From contig CBDDKR010000002.1 of NCBI GenBank assembly GCA_965230345.1, positions 2,976,001-3,040,000 of the forward strand: a stretch of DNA of 64,000 nucleotides. The letters run 5' to 3'. The notes under the pieces were generated by a model. It saw only the letters and a program-made list of their open reading frames with translations, made no database searches and was not told the origin of the DNA. This DNA comes from JADKBO01 sp965230345 (GTDB taxonomy: Bacteria > Bacteroidota > Bacteroidia > Chitinophagales > Saprospiraceae). Shown one piece after another: positions 8,839 through 17,989 of the stretch. Each line of letters begins with the position of its first letter. The first letter of the stretch is position 1. A program made the translations under genes and the position numbers.

Positions 8839-10323
8839 TTACATCCATTTTTGATGTGTGTTTTCAATTCGAAACATAATATCATCTCGAATGAACTGGG
8901 CAAGATCTAAGTGAATGAAAGGTATTCTTGAAATTCCAGAAGCGTGGTAGAATATAATGGAGCTGAGTCCTTTTCTCCTCATATATGGAGATTGAATAAG
9001 TTTTATGGCTTGAATCTTGTTTTTTGGGAAGATTAGATTTTTATCACCATACATTCCACCCTTTATTAATATGAAATCAGAATTAATTCCAATTTCCAAT
9101 TTTTTATATTTAAGCCAAACTTGTATGATGAAGAGCCCCAATAATGCAATAGCAATTAATACTAAAATGAATTGATTCTGATGCAATCCAACAAGTATAA
9201 TGATAAGCGGTATAATGGAAACGAATATACTTTGTCTATAAGCCCAATGCTTGCTTGTCTTTGCAAAAAAGTAGGAAGAAGAGTCATGCAATGGAAAAAC
9301 AACATCAATAACCTTGTTTATATTTGATTGTGTGCAACTTGGTATTTTGATTGACTTTTTTAAGTCCAATTGCTCGCTTTGGGCTTGTTCAATTTTTAGA
9401 TCATAGATTCCCAATGCCTTTTTTAGGAGATTGTTTGACCAAGTTATACGCTGAATTTTTTGATCTAGAATAGAAGTCATTCGTTGAGTGAAAAAACCTG
9501 CGGTAATCTTGAATCCTTTATGCTGTCTAGAGAAAATTAAGTTGAAATTCACCAATATCATTCGAATTAGCGAAATGAGAATGGAGATGACCAGAAATAC
9601 TACAACCAGAATTAGAATGACGCCAATGTTATATTCTATAATATCAATTCTATCCGTGTATTCTTCTACATCAACACCATAATCTCTTAAGTTATTATAA
9701 ATGTAGAAGGCAAAAGCGACAATCAGTCCTCCTGACCTGATATGATTTTCAACCAATCCAGCTCTAATGAGGTCGAAGAATCCGAGTTTGGTAATAACAT
9801 CATTCTTTTGAGTATTTTCTTCTGAGGTCGAAGGGGCTTCTACATTGGTGTCAATCTCTTTATATGAAAGTATTTGATCTCTCAGCGATTTTCCAGTTTC
9901 AATTTCTACTGCATTTAAAATAAACTCATTTTTAGAGGATCCGGCAGTATCGATCTTAAGTTGGACAACATTTAGTACTCTATGAAGAATATTTTGTTCA
10001 AAATTGATGGTTTGGATACGATCGAAGTCAATGCTAGTTTTTTTTACATTAAGGACTCCCTTTTTTATTTTTAGCTGCTCATCTTGGATTTGATACTTGA
10101 ATCTTAGATAAGCTATGATAGAATAGACGAGGCCTAATATGGTTACAATGGCGATGGCGACAATTATATAATTTTTAATGTAATCACTTCTTCCAATTAA
10201 ACCAATTAAAACGATTGGCAGTACTTGTCTGAAAATAATCTTATAAGTATTCCAAAGTATTAGAATAAGAGCTTTCCATGATTGTCGCCTTGGTATTGTG
10301 AAATCAAAATCACTCTTCTTCAT
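8839..10323 (-). CDS. YdbT-like membrane protein with bacterial PH (bPH2) domains
   Basis: About 494 residues from ATG 10323 (MKKSDFDFTIPRR). Paired hydrophobic segments alternate with bPH2 domains, for instance VKKTSIDFDRIQTINFEQN with the RVLNVVQLKIDTAG core, and later FPKNKIQAIKLIQSPYMRRKGL. Length and architecture match YdbT of Bacillus, which is encoded next to YdbS exactly as here. The Bacillus pair has been linked to resistance to certain antimicrobial peptides; whether that applies here is unknown. The start overlaps the end of the upstream gene by 14 bases, implying translational coupling. An upstream TTG at 10341 is possible but less likely. Confidence 0.85.
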   Translation of the reverse strand: MKKSDFDFTIPRRQSWKALILILWNTYKIIFRQVLPIVLIGLIGRSDYIKNYIIVAIAIVTILGLVYSIIAYLRFKYQIQDEQLKIKKGVLNVKKTSIDFDRIQTINFEQNILHRVLNVVQLKIDTAGSSKNEFILNAVEIETGKSLRDQILSYKEIDTNVEAPSTSEENTQKNDVITKLGFFDLIRAGLVENHIRSGGLIVAFAFYIYNNLRDYGVDVEEYTDRIDIIEYNIGVILILVVVFLVISILISLIRMILVNFNLIFSRQHKGFKITAGFFTQRMTSILDQKIQRITWSNNLLKKALGIYDLKIEQAQSEQLDLKKSIKIPSCTQSNINKVIDVVFPLHDSSSYFFAKTSKHWAYRQSIFVSIIPLIIILVGLHQNQFILVLIAIALLGLFIIQVWLKYKKLEIGINSDFILIKGGMYGDKNLIFPKNKIQAIKLIQSPYMRRKGLSSIIFYHASGISRIPFIHLDLAQFIRDDIMFRIENTHQKWM

Positions 10324-10828
10324 CAAGGGCAGTTTTACCAATGATATAGAATTTTAAACTTTCTGCCTGTTCATATCTGATTCCAGGGATTTCCAAATCC
10401 GATTGAGAGCCACCTGCAGTAAATATTTTTAATCGAGCGAGACCAAACATACGATCAAGTGGTCCTTGGCTTATTTCGGTATGTTGAATACGATTGTACG
10501 GAATGATGGTAGACTGATTGTATATATATCCTGATTTGTATGAAATGTCTTTTTCACGAACTAAATACCCCTTGTGTCGAAATATTATATAGGAATACAA
10601 TCCAAAAATCAAGGCGAAAAGAAGAAGAAGGCAAAAGAAATAAATATTGAACTCTCCAGGCCAACTCCAAAGTTTAGTAGTGCCAAAATATAAGATCGCA
10701 GTGGTGAAGATGTATATAAAAGATTTTAAACTACTTAGATATTGATAATTCTTCTCAAGCAATTCAAACCTGTAATCTTCAAGTCTGGGTATGTTTTCTA
10801 ATAGAATTTTGTTATTGGAATAAGACAT
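10310..10828 (-). CDS. YdbS-like PH domain membrane protein
   Basis: 172 residues: two adjacent transmembrane segments (about 35-90) followed by one bPH2 domain with YNRIQHTEISQGPLDRMFGL and ARLKIFTAGGSQSD. This is the small partner of the YdbS/YdbT pair and overlaps it by 14 bases, so the two proteins probably act together in the inner membrane. Their biochemical function is not known from sequence. A -7 box precedes the gene at 10873-10880. Confidence 0.85.
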   Translation of the reverse strand: MSYSNNKILLENIPRLEDYRFELLEKNYQYLSSLKSFIYIFTTAILYFGTTKLWSWPGEFNIYFFCLLLLFALIFGLYSYIIFRHKGYLVREKDISYKSGYIYNQSTIIPYNRIQHTEISQGPLDRMFGLARLKIFTAGGSQSDLEIPGIRYEQAESLKFYIIGKTALDEEE

Positions 10829-10872
10829 ATAATAATATGTAATTATAGATATATAAAATTAATATTTATTTT

Positions 10873-10880
10873 CAAATGTA
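10873..10880 (-). promoter_or_regulatory. -7 box for the ydbS-ydbT-like operon
   Basis: TACATTTG on the minus strand, 44 bases upstream of the first start codon. Confidence 0.5.
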
Positions 10881-10997
10881 TGTTTAATATTTCGATTTAT
10901 ATTTCAAATTAAACGACCAATTTAGAATTTGTAATTCAGGCATTTTGTGAAGAGATAATATGATTAATCAGCTTGTTATATATATTGATAAGTTTTA

Positions 10998-11005
10998 TAT
11001 ATTTG
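10998..11005 (+). promoter_or_regulatory. -7 box placing the start site at the ATG of 11010
   Basis: TATATTTG ends only four bases before the ATG at 11010, with a TTG at 10973-10975 as a possible -33 element (22-base spacer). If used, the mRNA would be leaderless. Confidence 0.5.
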
Positions 11006-11009
11006 TAAT

Positions 11010-13820
11010 ATGAAACAATTGACATTCCTCGCTTTGATCATCTTCGCACTACCTTGCTTGGCTCAAGTGACATTTGAAGATCACTCGTTAATCTATAATC
11101 CAGATTTGGATTTACGTAGTGGTAATACAGGAGCAATTGTTGATTTAAATAAGGATGGTTTTCCTGAAATTATTACCATCGACAAAGGGAATCAACTGTA
11201 TATTGGATATAATCAAGGTGATGGAGAGACAATGGATTGGAAGAAGGGACCTAAGGTTTCTTCTTCAAGGGAATATTTGTGTTTGATTACTGATCTAAAT
11301 AATGATGGTAAGCATGAAATGATTACATCAGGTTCTTTTTCTAACTCCAAAGTCTATAATTTAGACGAAGAAGGCATTTTCGAATATGACTATTTAATTA
11401 AGAAGCACATATTGGCTCAAGGAGGAAACACTGTCGATATAGACAATAATGGATTTATTGATTACTTCCTTTGTAGCGATGAAAGTGACAACTTAATTGC
11501 TTTAAATAGAGAAGGCATTCTAGAAGAAGAGGAGGGTGTCATAGATTGGACGACGATTCCTGAAAGTGATAATTCAGGAAATTACTCAAGTGAATGGGCA
11601 GACGTAAATGGAGATGGTTTGTTGGATTTAATGATTGCAAAATGTCGTGCTGGTGTGACTGATTTAGATAATCCTAGAAGGATCAATCGATTGTTCATTC
11701 AAAATGAAGACGGCTCTTTTTCCGATCAAGCAAATGAGAGAGGTGTGGCAAGCCCATATCAATCTTGGACCAATAGTGTCGCTGATTTTGATAACGATGG
11801 TGACTTCGATATTTTTGTAACAAACCATGACTTTCGTCATCAATGGTTTGTAAATGATGGCTCTGGTTTTTTTACGGAGCAAGATATATCATCAGGTCCC
11901 GTAGAAAGTTTTGCATTTCAAGGAATAGTTAGAGATTTTGACAACAATGGTTACGAAGATGTATTGATTACTGGAGATGCAAAGAATCTTTTATTGCTCA
12001 ACGACGCGGGAGGCAGCTTTAATGTAATTAATGATCCTATGCCTGAATTATGTAGTTCTGCAGTAGTTGGTGATATTAATAAGGATGGATGGATGGATAT
12101 AGTTGCATTTTATAGTACAAATATCAATTTTCCAGGAAATAAACCAGACAAGATTTGGATAAACTCAATCCAATCAACAAATAAATATATAGATATTGTA
12201 CTTGAAGGGGTAGAGTCCAATAGGTTGGGTATTGGAGCTGAACTAAGATTGTATACGAACTTAGGTGTGATGACTAGAGTCGTCAAAGGTGGAGAAAGTT
12301 ATGGGATAACCAATTCGTATGTACAGCATTTTGGATTGGGTAGTGAACCAAGAATAGATTCACTTGTGATTGATTGGCCATCTGGATCAAAGTCAATTGT
12401 ATTTCCGCAGTCATTGAATCGAACATACCACCTTAAAGAAGGATTATGTATTAGTGACGAAGTCGACTTGATGGCTTCTCAGTACTTTCTTTGTAAAGAA
12501 GATAGCATTGCAATTTTTGCTCCAGCTGGATACCAAAGTTATTTGTGGTCCAATGGACTTTCAGGTGAAGCAATTCATGTTAAAGAAACTGGCTTTTATT
12601 CAGTTGAGTTAATCGATTCCATTGGTTGTCTTGTTAGATCTGATATTTTAGAAATTGAAAAAGGTTATCTAGAGCATCCTTTGATCATTGCCGATAATGA
12701 GGCTACGTATTGTATAGATGAGGATATTCTTGTGATGGCAAAACAGGGAGGAAAGAATTATCTTTGGTCTAATACAGATACTACCCATACCTCATTTTAC
12801 ATAGGTGAAGAACTTGCTTCCTTAATGGTGAAGGATCAATGTGACAATGAACTCTTTGATACGATATATTTTAATATAGTTGATCCAACCATATATTCAT
12901 TTTCTGGTGATACTGTTAAAAAGGGAGAAGATGCGGTATTGACGGCTATAGGATCTAATATTTATTGGTACTCAAATGAATCTTCATCTACAGTATTACA
13001 TAACGGAAATACTTTTCCAATATTAAATGCTTCGATTCCCTTAGATTTCTATGCGGAAGAAAACAAAGAAGTTTTTGCTTATAAAAATGAAATTGGTCTG
13101 GATACCATTTCGATTATTGATGGAAAATTTGATGATCAATCAGTAGATGGATTGGTGTTGTCTACCTATGAGGATTTGGTTATGACTGAGTTTACGACCA
13201 ATGCTTTTGTGTCGGGTTGGAGAAAAATTGAGGTTTTAAACAAGGATTTTCAAATTGTGGATACCCAAAGCGTGTATATGCACGAGGGGTGGGGAACATA
13301 CAAAGTAGATTTAGAATTGCCTCGAAGTGAAGTAGTATATATTACCACAGATTCGGTTGTAAATATGTTGAATTTTCATACGAGCAGTCCACTTCTAATG
13401 ATAGAGGCTGAAAATCACTTTCCATTAACCTATGATTTCCTATCCGTAATTTCCAATATGGATACATCGAATGTATACCCTTATTTTTTCGATATAAAGA
13501 TTGATGGTGGGGCCATGAATTGTATAAGTGAAAGAGTTAAGATCCCATTGAGAATAGATGACTCCGTTTCAACATTGGATAATGAATTGATTTATTACAG
13601 TATAAATCCCAATCCTGTCAAAGATGTATTATATATGAATAATGTCAGGAAAATTCAATCGATTAATATCTATGATTTACTTGGTAAGGTTTATATAAAT
13701 TTAAATAGACTAAATGATGACGGGAGCATTGATGTCTCTGCTCTTCCTAATGGTATATATTGGATAGTTGTATTAGATACCCATGGTAGTATTGTATCAA
13801 AAAAAATGGTGAAAGGTTAA
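11010..13820 (+). CDS. Large secreted FG-GAP/VCBS repeat protein with ASPIC/UnbV and T9SS sorting domains
   Basis: 936 residues. A signal peptide (MKQLTFLALIIFALPCLAQ) precedes several FG-GAP/VCBS-type repeats with calcium-loop-like DLNKDGFPE, DLNNDGKHE, DIDNNGFID, DVNGDGLLD, DFDNDGDFD and DINKDGWMD. An ASPIC/UnbV domain follows (about 395-475, GIGAELRLYTNLG and DWPSGSKS), then Ig-like beta regions with YLWSNG motifs. A C-terminal Por-type sorting tail (INPNPVKDVLYM, NIYDLLGKVY, LPNGIYWIVV) ends the protein. It is probably exported by T9SS to the cell surface; binding target unknown. The 195-residue gene follows after seven bases. Confidence 0.9.
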   Translation: MKQLTFLALIIFALPCLAQVTFEDHSLIYNPDLDLRSGNTGAIVDLNKDGFPEIITIDKGNQLYIGYNQGDGETMDWKKGPKVSSSREYLCLITDLNNDGKHEMITSGSFSNSKVYNLDEEGIFEYDYLIKKHILAQGGNTVDIDNNGFIDYFLCSDESDNLIALNREGILEEEEGVIDWTTIPESDNSGNYSSEWADVNGDGLLDLMIAKCRAGVTDLDNPRRINRLFIQNEDGSFSDQANERGVASPYQSWTNSVADFDNDGDFDIFVTNHDFRHQWFVNDGSGFFTEQDISSGPVESFAFQGIVRDFDNNGYEDVLITGDAKNLLLLNDAGGSFNVINDPMPELCSSAVVGDINKDGWMDIVAFYSTNINFPGNKPDKIWINSIQSTNKYIDIVLEGVESNRLGIGAELRLYTNLGVMTRVVKGGESYGITNSYVQHFGLGSEPRIDSLVIDWPSGSKSIVFPQSLNRTYHLKEGLCISDEVDLMASQYFLCKEDSIAIFAPAGYQSYLWSNGLSGEAIHVKETGFYSVELIDSIGCLVRSDILEIEKGYLEHPLIIADNEATYCIDEDILVMAKQGGKNYLWSNTDTTHTSFYIGEELASLMVKDQCDNELFDTIYFNIVDPTIYSFSGDTVKKGEDAVLTAIGSNIYWYSNESSSTVLHNGNTFPILNASIPLDFYAEENKEVFAYKNEIGLDTISIIDGKFDDQSVDGLVLSTYEDLVMTEFTTNAFVSGWRKIEVLNKDFQIVDTQSVYMHEGWGTYKVDLELPRSEVVYITTDSVVNMLNFHTSSPLLMIEAENHFPLTYDFLSVISNMDTSNVYPYFFDIKIDGGAMNCISERVKIPLRIDDSVSTLDNELIYYSINPNPVKDVLYMNNVRKIQSINIYDLLGKVYINLNRLNDDGSIDVSALPNGIYWIVVLDTHGSIVSKKMVKG

Positions 13821-13827
13821 TTGAGCG

Positions 13828-14415
13828 ATGAAAGTATCTCAGGAATTGAAAGATGCACTGAAAGAGTTGCCCCATGCAGAGTTGCTTAAATTAATTCACA
13901 AATTATTACCCAAGGATCAAGTCTTGTTAGAACGTTTGGAGTACGAACTAACACTTGATGCCGACGAACGTGATGTGTTCAGAGCAAATGAAAGGGAGAG
14001 AATTATCTCTAGTATAAGTGGAGGCATATTAAACTACTCTAAGTCATTCGAGTTTAATCCAAGCGATATTTACCTCAAGGTACGTGAATATGGTGGTATG
14101 ATTCGAAAGTATCATCAATTGTTTAAAAATCAAGAGGAGCAATTATCCCTGTACTTGTATTTATTAAAAAGTATCTTGGTACGCTTTCATTTAGATATAG
14201 AAGAGGGCGGAAAGATGTTAAGTGCGAAATTGGTAGACGATATTTATAAAAGAATTATAATGATCAATAAGTTGATGATTAAGGTTCATGAAGATATATG
14301 GCTTGAATTTGAAGATGAAATTCTGGAAATCAATACCATTTTGAAGAATAATGCTGTTTTTAAGTCAGAGGCAGCGAATAAAGAAGATTTTGAGTCTTAT
14401 ATAATAGGAGAATAG
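13828..14415 (+). CDS. Hypothetical helical protein downstream of the T9SS cargo gene
   Basis: 195 residues, no signal peptide or membrane segment, predicted almost wholly helical and rich in charged residues. I do not recognise a family. The N-terminus (LKDALKELPHAELLKLIHKLLPKD) looks like an amphipathic helix pair; the middle contains YLKVREYGGMIRKYHQLF. It starts seven bases after the FG-GAP gene, so it is probably co-transcribed, although a cytoplasmic protein in such a position is not obviously linked to secretion. No terminator was seen after it. Confidence 0.7.
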   Translation: MKVSQELKDALKELPHAELLKLIHKLLPKDQVLLERLEYELTLDADERDVFRANERERIISSISGGILNYSKSFEFNPSDIYLKVREYGGMIRKYHQLFKNQEEQLSLYLYLLKSILVRFHLDIEEGGKMLSAKLVDDIYKRIIMINKLMIKVHEDIWLEFEDEILEINTILKNNAVFKSEAANKEDFESYIIGE

Positions 14416-14672
14416 TTGGAAGAATTTTCCTGTGCAAATAACTTTTTCATATTCAATAAGTGTAGTATTATTACATCTTTAAGAATATGAAATAAGTAAG
14501 CGTTTTGAGGAGAATAATGTGGTCCAATTTTTGATTTATTGAAAGTGATTTTTGGGATTCTTCAATTTTATTTAAATGTTAAATAAATTAGGAGGAACAA
14601 AAAAAAAACTTATTTTTACGTCTCCCAATACAATATTATTACAGCATTAAACAGACAAAATAAAATTTATAG

Positions 14673-15737
14673 ATGAGTTTGATAAAGAGATTTTTTACAT
14701 TATTGATGTTTGCTGGCATCGCTTTAGGAGTTCAAGGTCAGGACATTCACTTTTCTCAGTTTTACATGTCTCCATTGAACCTGAATCCTGCGTTAACCGG
14801 GGTTAATAATTGTAAGAACCGATTTGTAGTGAATTATAGGAATCAATGGGCCTCAATCTTAAAGGCAAATGCTTATAATACTTATTCTGCTTCTTATGAT
14901 CAGAAATCACCAGTAGGAAGAGACGATTATTTTGGAATTGGAGGAACTTTATGGGGTGATGTAGCTGGTGCTTCGCGATTTGGAACAACTCAAGGTCGTG
15001 TTTCTGCTTCATACAGTAAAAAAGTTGCGGGATATAGACAGAAAGCCAGTTACATTGTGATTGGAGCAGATGTTGGTGTTACTCAAAGGAGAGTTAGTAC
15101 GGATGATCTAAGATGGCCAACACAGTTTAGTGGTGGTACATATGATCCTAATATTAATCCTGGCGAAGAAAACTTTGATCAAGATTTCATCTATGCGGAT
15201 ATATCTGCAGGAGTATTATACTTCTCTGTTTTGGATAAATATACCAATTATTATATTGGTGCAGCCTTACATCATTTAAATCAGCCAGATGTTAGCTTCT
15301 TTAACGATAATGTTACATTATATAGCCGAGCCACTATACATGGTGGAGGTCAATTTCAGTTGAAACCAAAGATTAGTTTATTGCCTTTCGCAGTGATGAT
15401 GTTTCAAGGACCTCATAGAGAGTTTAACGGTGGTGCAAGTTTAAGATTTGCTTTAGGGCCAAGCAGAACATCGAATCAATCTTGGCAGTTTGGAGCTTGG
15501 TATAGATTGGGTGTTGCAGATAACAACGGTCCAGACGATACTGGTGTTGATTTACACTCAGATGCGATTATCCTTTCAACTAGATTCAATTATGAGCAAT
15601 TTGGACTTGGATTTAGTTATGACTTAAATGTGAGTCAATTGTCTGGTGCAGGAACGGCTAATGGAGCATTTGAATTCTCAATGACATATGATATTTGTGG
15701 ACCAGAAAACAGAGGTGTTTACTGTCCAAGATTCTAA
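14673..15737 (+). CDS. PorP/SprF family type IX secretion membrane protein
   Basis: 354 residues with a signal peptide ending VQGQ, followed by the family hallmark DIHFSQFYMSPLNLNPALTG. The rest is a predicted outer-membrane beta barrel, ending in a typical aromatic strand region. PorP/SprF proteins occur in many paralogues; each is thought to anchor or process particular T9SS cargo such as SprB-type adhesins. No cargo gene is fused or directly adjacent in an operon, though a T9SS-tailed gene lies 850 bases upstream. A strong terminator follows. Confidence 0.9.
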   Translation: MSLIKRFFTLLMFAGIALGVQGQDIHFSQFYMSPLNLNPALTGVNNCKNRFVVNYRNQWASILKANAYNTYSASYDQKSPVGRDDYFGIGGTLWGDVAGASRFGTTQGRVSASYSKKVAGYRQKASYIVIGADVGVTQRRVSTDDLRWPTQFSGGTYDPNINPGEENFDQDFIYADISAGVLYFSVLDKYTNYYIGAALHHLNQPDVSFFNDNVTLYSRATIHGGGQFQLKPKISLLPFAVMMFQGPHREFNGGASLRFALGPSRTSNQSWQFGAWYRLGVADNNGPDDTGVDLHSDAIILSTRFNYEQFGLGFSYDLNVSQLSGAGTANGAFEFSMTYDICGPENRGVYCPRF

Positions 15738-15755
15738 AATATAGCTTCTTATAAT

Positions 15756-15795
15756 AAAAGTCCATTCTTGTAATTTCAAGGATGGACTTTTTTGT
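15756..15795 (+). terminator. Intrinsic terminator after porP/sprF
   Basis: A 15-bp stem (15756-15770 with 15777-15791, one G-T pair), a six-base loop and a T run. Confidence 0.85.
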
Positions 15796-15930
15796 TTATG
15801 GTATTGCTTAAACCGATTTGATAAAATGTTTATTCTTTAAGAAGTGAATCAATTCACTTTTCCTGTAAGAGTTAAGTTAATTGCGAAGCTTTACCTGAGA
15901 TTAAAAGTAAGTAGGTTAGAAAATCTAAAT

Positions 15931-16704
15931 TTAGTTTTTATTTAAAACTTCTACTTGAAGACCATCATAGGCGCCATAAATATTGGATGGAAGTTCTTCT
16001 TCCCATGTATGCATCGGACCTAATAGATGACTCATATGGATTAAGTAAGCCCTTTTAGGATTTATTCTGTTTATCAAATCAATACTCTCATCCAATGTCA
16101 AGTGAGAATAATGTTCTTTTCTTCTTAAAGCACTTATGACAAGTACATCCAAATGTTCTAATTTGGAAAATTCACTTTCTGGAATTTCTTTTACATCCGT
16201 TAAATAGGCTACATTATTAATTCTATAACCAGTAATTGGAAGTGATCCATGAAGAATTTTGATGGGGAGTATCTCAAAACCATTTCTTTTGATCAATGAA
16301 TCATCTATTTCGATAGCATTTATCCTAGGAGCTCCAGGGTAGGGATTGACTTCAAAAATATAGGCAAATCGTTTCTTAATATCATTCAATACTCTTGAAG
16401 ATCCATAGATGTCTAATGGAGCTTCTGACTGAAAATTGATCGGTCTTATGTCATCTAGCCCTGCGGTATGATCGCTATGCTCATGAGTTAATAATGCAAA
16501 GTCTATATGGTTTATAGAGTTTTGAAGCATTTGTTGACGAAAATCAGGTCCAATATCTACTACAAAAGAATGTCCCTTAAATTCAACATGAATTGCGCAC
16601 CTTAACCTACTGTCCTTAGGATTTGAAGAAAGACATGTAGAGCAGTTACAACCAATAACAGGAATGCCTTGCGATGTTCCAGTACCAAGAAATGTTATTT
16701 TCAC
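15931..16704 (-). CDS. Metallo-beta-lactamase-fold hydrolase (PhnP-like)
   Basis: 257 residues with the MBL zinc motif THEHSDHTAG (about 74-83) and later ligands in ILHGSLP and YLIHMSHLLG. Near the N-terminus TGTSQGIPVIGCNCSTC carries the cysteine cluster seen in the PhnP subgroup, which may bind an additional structural zinc. PhnP is a cyclic phosphodiesterase; Bacteroidota homologues outside phn operons have no proven substrate, and no phosphonate genes are nearby. The start is a GTG, one base after the stop of the 94-residue gene, so the two are coupled. Confidence 0.85.
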   Translation of the reverse strand: MKITFLGTGTSQGIPVIGCNCSTCLSSNPKDSRLRCAIHVEFKGHSFVVDIGPDFRQQMLQNSINHIDFALLTHEHSDHTAGLDDIRPINFQSEAPLDIYGSSRVLNDIKKRFAYIFEVNPYPGAPRINAIEIDDSLIKRNGFEILPIKILHGSLPITGYRINNVAYLTDVKEIPESEFSKLEHLDVLVISALRRKEHYSHLTLDESIDLINRINPKRAYLIHMSHLLGPMHTWEEELPSNIYGAYDGLQVEVLNKN

Positions 16705-16705
16705 T

Positions 16706-16990
16706 TTAGTCTTTCTCTAAGATTTTTTGTTGTTCTTTTAATATTTGATTGAAAAAAGATAAACTCTTTTCAGATAACCGTTCGACTAAAACATCAGTTA
16801 GAAATAAAATATCTTGAAGAACATTGAACCTAGCTTCAGTATCATAAAATTTATTGATAACGATTACTTTCTTCTGTTCTACAATACAATATCCTGAATT
16901 AAAATTGCCTTTTTCATATCGGATCTTGTAATCTAAATCATGAAACAATTCTTCCAATTTCTTTAAATTATATTTTGATGCTTTGATCAC
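16706..16990 (-). CDS. Small conserved-looking protein coupled to the MBL hydrolase
   Basis: 94 residues, starting with GTG (MIKASKYNLKKLEELFHDLDY). A small alpha/beta fold is suggested: RYEKGNFNSGYCIVEQKKVIVINKFYDTEAR followed by a helical tail. I do not recognise a named family. It is separated from the metallo-beta-lactamase-fold gene by one base, so it is very likely expressed with it and may act with it. Confidence 0.65.
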   Translation of the reverse strand: MIKASKYNLKKLEELFHDLDYKIRYEKGNFNSGYCIVEQKKVIVINKFYDTEARFNVLQDILFLTDVLVERLSEKSLSFFNQILKEQQKILEKD

Positions 16991-17325
16991 AGTAAGACAA
17001 TTATTGAAAAACGAATATACTGATATAATCTCAATGGATGCTGCAATAGTGGGTGAATTTAAAACGGATTGATTAATCCATATTAATTCAATTAAGCTTC
17101 TTGCATATTATATCGAATTGGTGACGAAACTGTAAATCTGCATCAGTCCTAACTGTTGTATTTCAAATCTCATTACATTATGAATTTATGGTCGCAGAAG
17201 ATACTTTGTTCATAATTTAGCTAGCTAGGAACAATTTTTAAGTAATTTTGCTAGTGTTATATAGGTGATGGTTGATGGTTCCGATTGGACTAATTGATTG
17301 CCTGGTTATAAAACATTTTATTATT
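16991..17325. other. Intergenic region with one promoter
   Basis: 335 bases between divergent genes. It contains a TAATTTTG -7 box for the rightward gene and the self-complementary TAGCTAGCTA at 17219-17228. No other structure is evident. Confidence 0.5.
17243..17250 (+). promoter_or_regulatory. -7 box for the outer-membrane barrel gene
   Basis: TAATTTTG matches TAnnTTTG and lies 76 bases upstream of the ATG at 17326. Confidence 0.45.
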
Positions 17326-17916
17326 ATGAATAGGATTAGATTCTTTATTATTTTCTCATTGATAGCCGTAAGTCTGTCAGGTCAGGCATTTAAAGCTTCA
17401 GCTGTAACAGGTGTAAATATTTCTCAATTAGATGGCGATAATCAGGCAGGATATCATAAATGGGGAGTGACGGCAGGAACACGTGTTTCCTATGAGGTGT
17501 ATAAAAAGATGGATGTTTCTATAGAGTTTTTATATAGCCAAAGAGGAAGCAGGAGTACAAGTGATTTTAATCCTTTCGTAATCCAATTAAACTATTTAGA
17601 ATTACCGTTAATATATTCTCTTAAGGATTGGTATGATGAAAAGAATAAGTTTTATAAAGCACGTGCAGACTTAGGCCTTTCTTATGGCTACCTATTTAGT
17701 TCGACGGAAAACATAGATGGGTTTGAAGATGCCTTAGAAAATCTTAAAAAGAATGACCTAAGCTTTATTCTAGGTGTAGGGTTGAATTTCAATAAAAGAT
17801 GGGGAATAGGAATCAGATATACAAGATCTCTTATAAAGTTATATGAAGACGGTGCTGCCGAAGAGACAGGTTGGGTAAGTTATTTTTTAACAGCCAGAGC
17901 AGAGTATAATTTTTAA
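17326..17916 (+). CDS. Outer-membrane beta-barrel protein (PorT-like/OMP_b-brl family)
   Basis: 196 residues from ATG 17326, chosen because it opens a signal peptide (MNRIRFFIIFSLIAVSLSGQ); an earlier start at 17272 would put 18 residues before it. The mature part starts AFKASAVTGVNISQLDGD and shows alternating beta strands such as DVSIEFLYSQRGS and LNYLELPLIYSL, typical of the small outer-membrane beta-barrel domain family. Substrate and role are unknown. It is probably transcribed alone, as the next gene has its own -7 box. Confidence 0.8.
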   Translation: MNRIRFFIIFSLIAVSLSGQAFKASAVTGVNISQLDGDNQAGYHKWGVTAGTRVSYEVYKKMDVSIEFLYSQRGSRSTSDFNPFVIQLNYLELPLIYSLKDWYDEKNKFYKARADLGLSYGYLFSSTENIDGFEDALENLKKNDLSFILGVGLNFNKRWGIGIRYTRSLIKLYEDGAAEETGWVSYFLTARAEYNF

Positions 17917-17959
17917 AAGAGTATAGTGACTAATATTCTATTTTATAAATAGACTTCAC

Positions 17960-17967
17960 TATTTTTG
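17960..17967 (+). promoter_or_regulatory. -7 box for the lipoprotein-ppx-HAD operon
   Basis: TATTTTTG matches TAnnTTTG, 22 bases upstream of the ATG at 17990. Confidence 0.5.
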
Positions 17968-17989
17968 TTCACAGAGAAAAATAGAATTC

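Noticed and set aside
8691..8903. N-terminal extension of the M43 protease frame to 8903
   Set aside because: It overlaps the ydbT-like gene, spans the TAGATTTG box and would place 71 residues before an obvious signal peptide.
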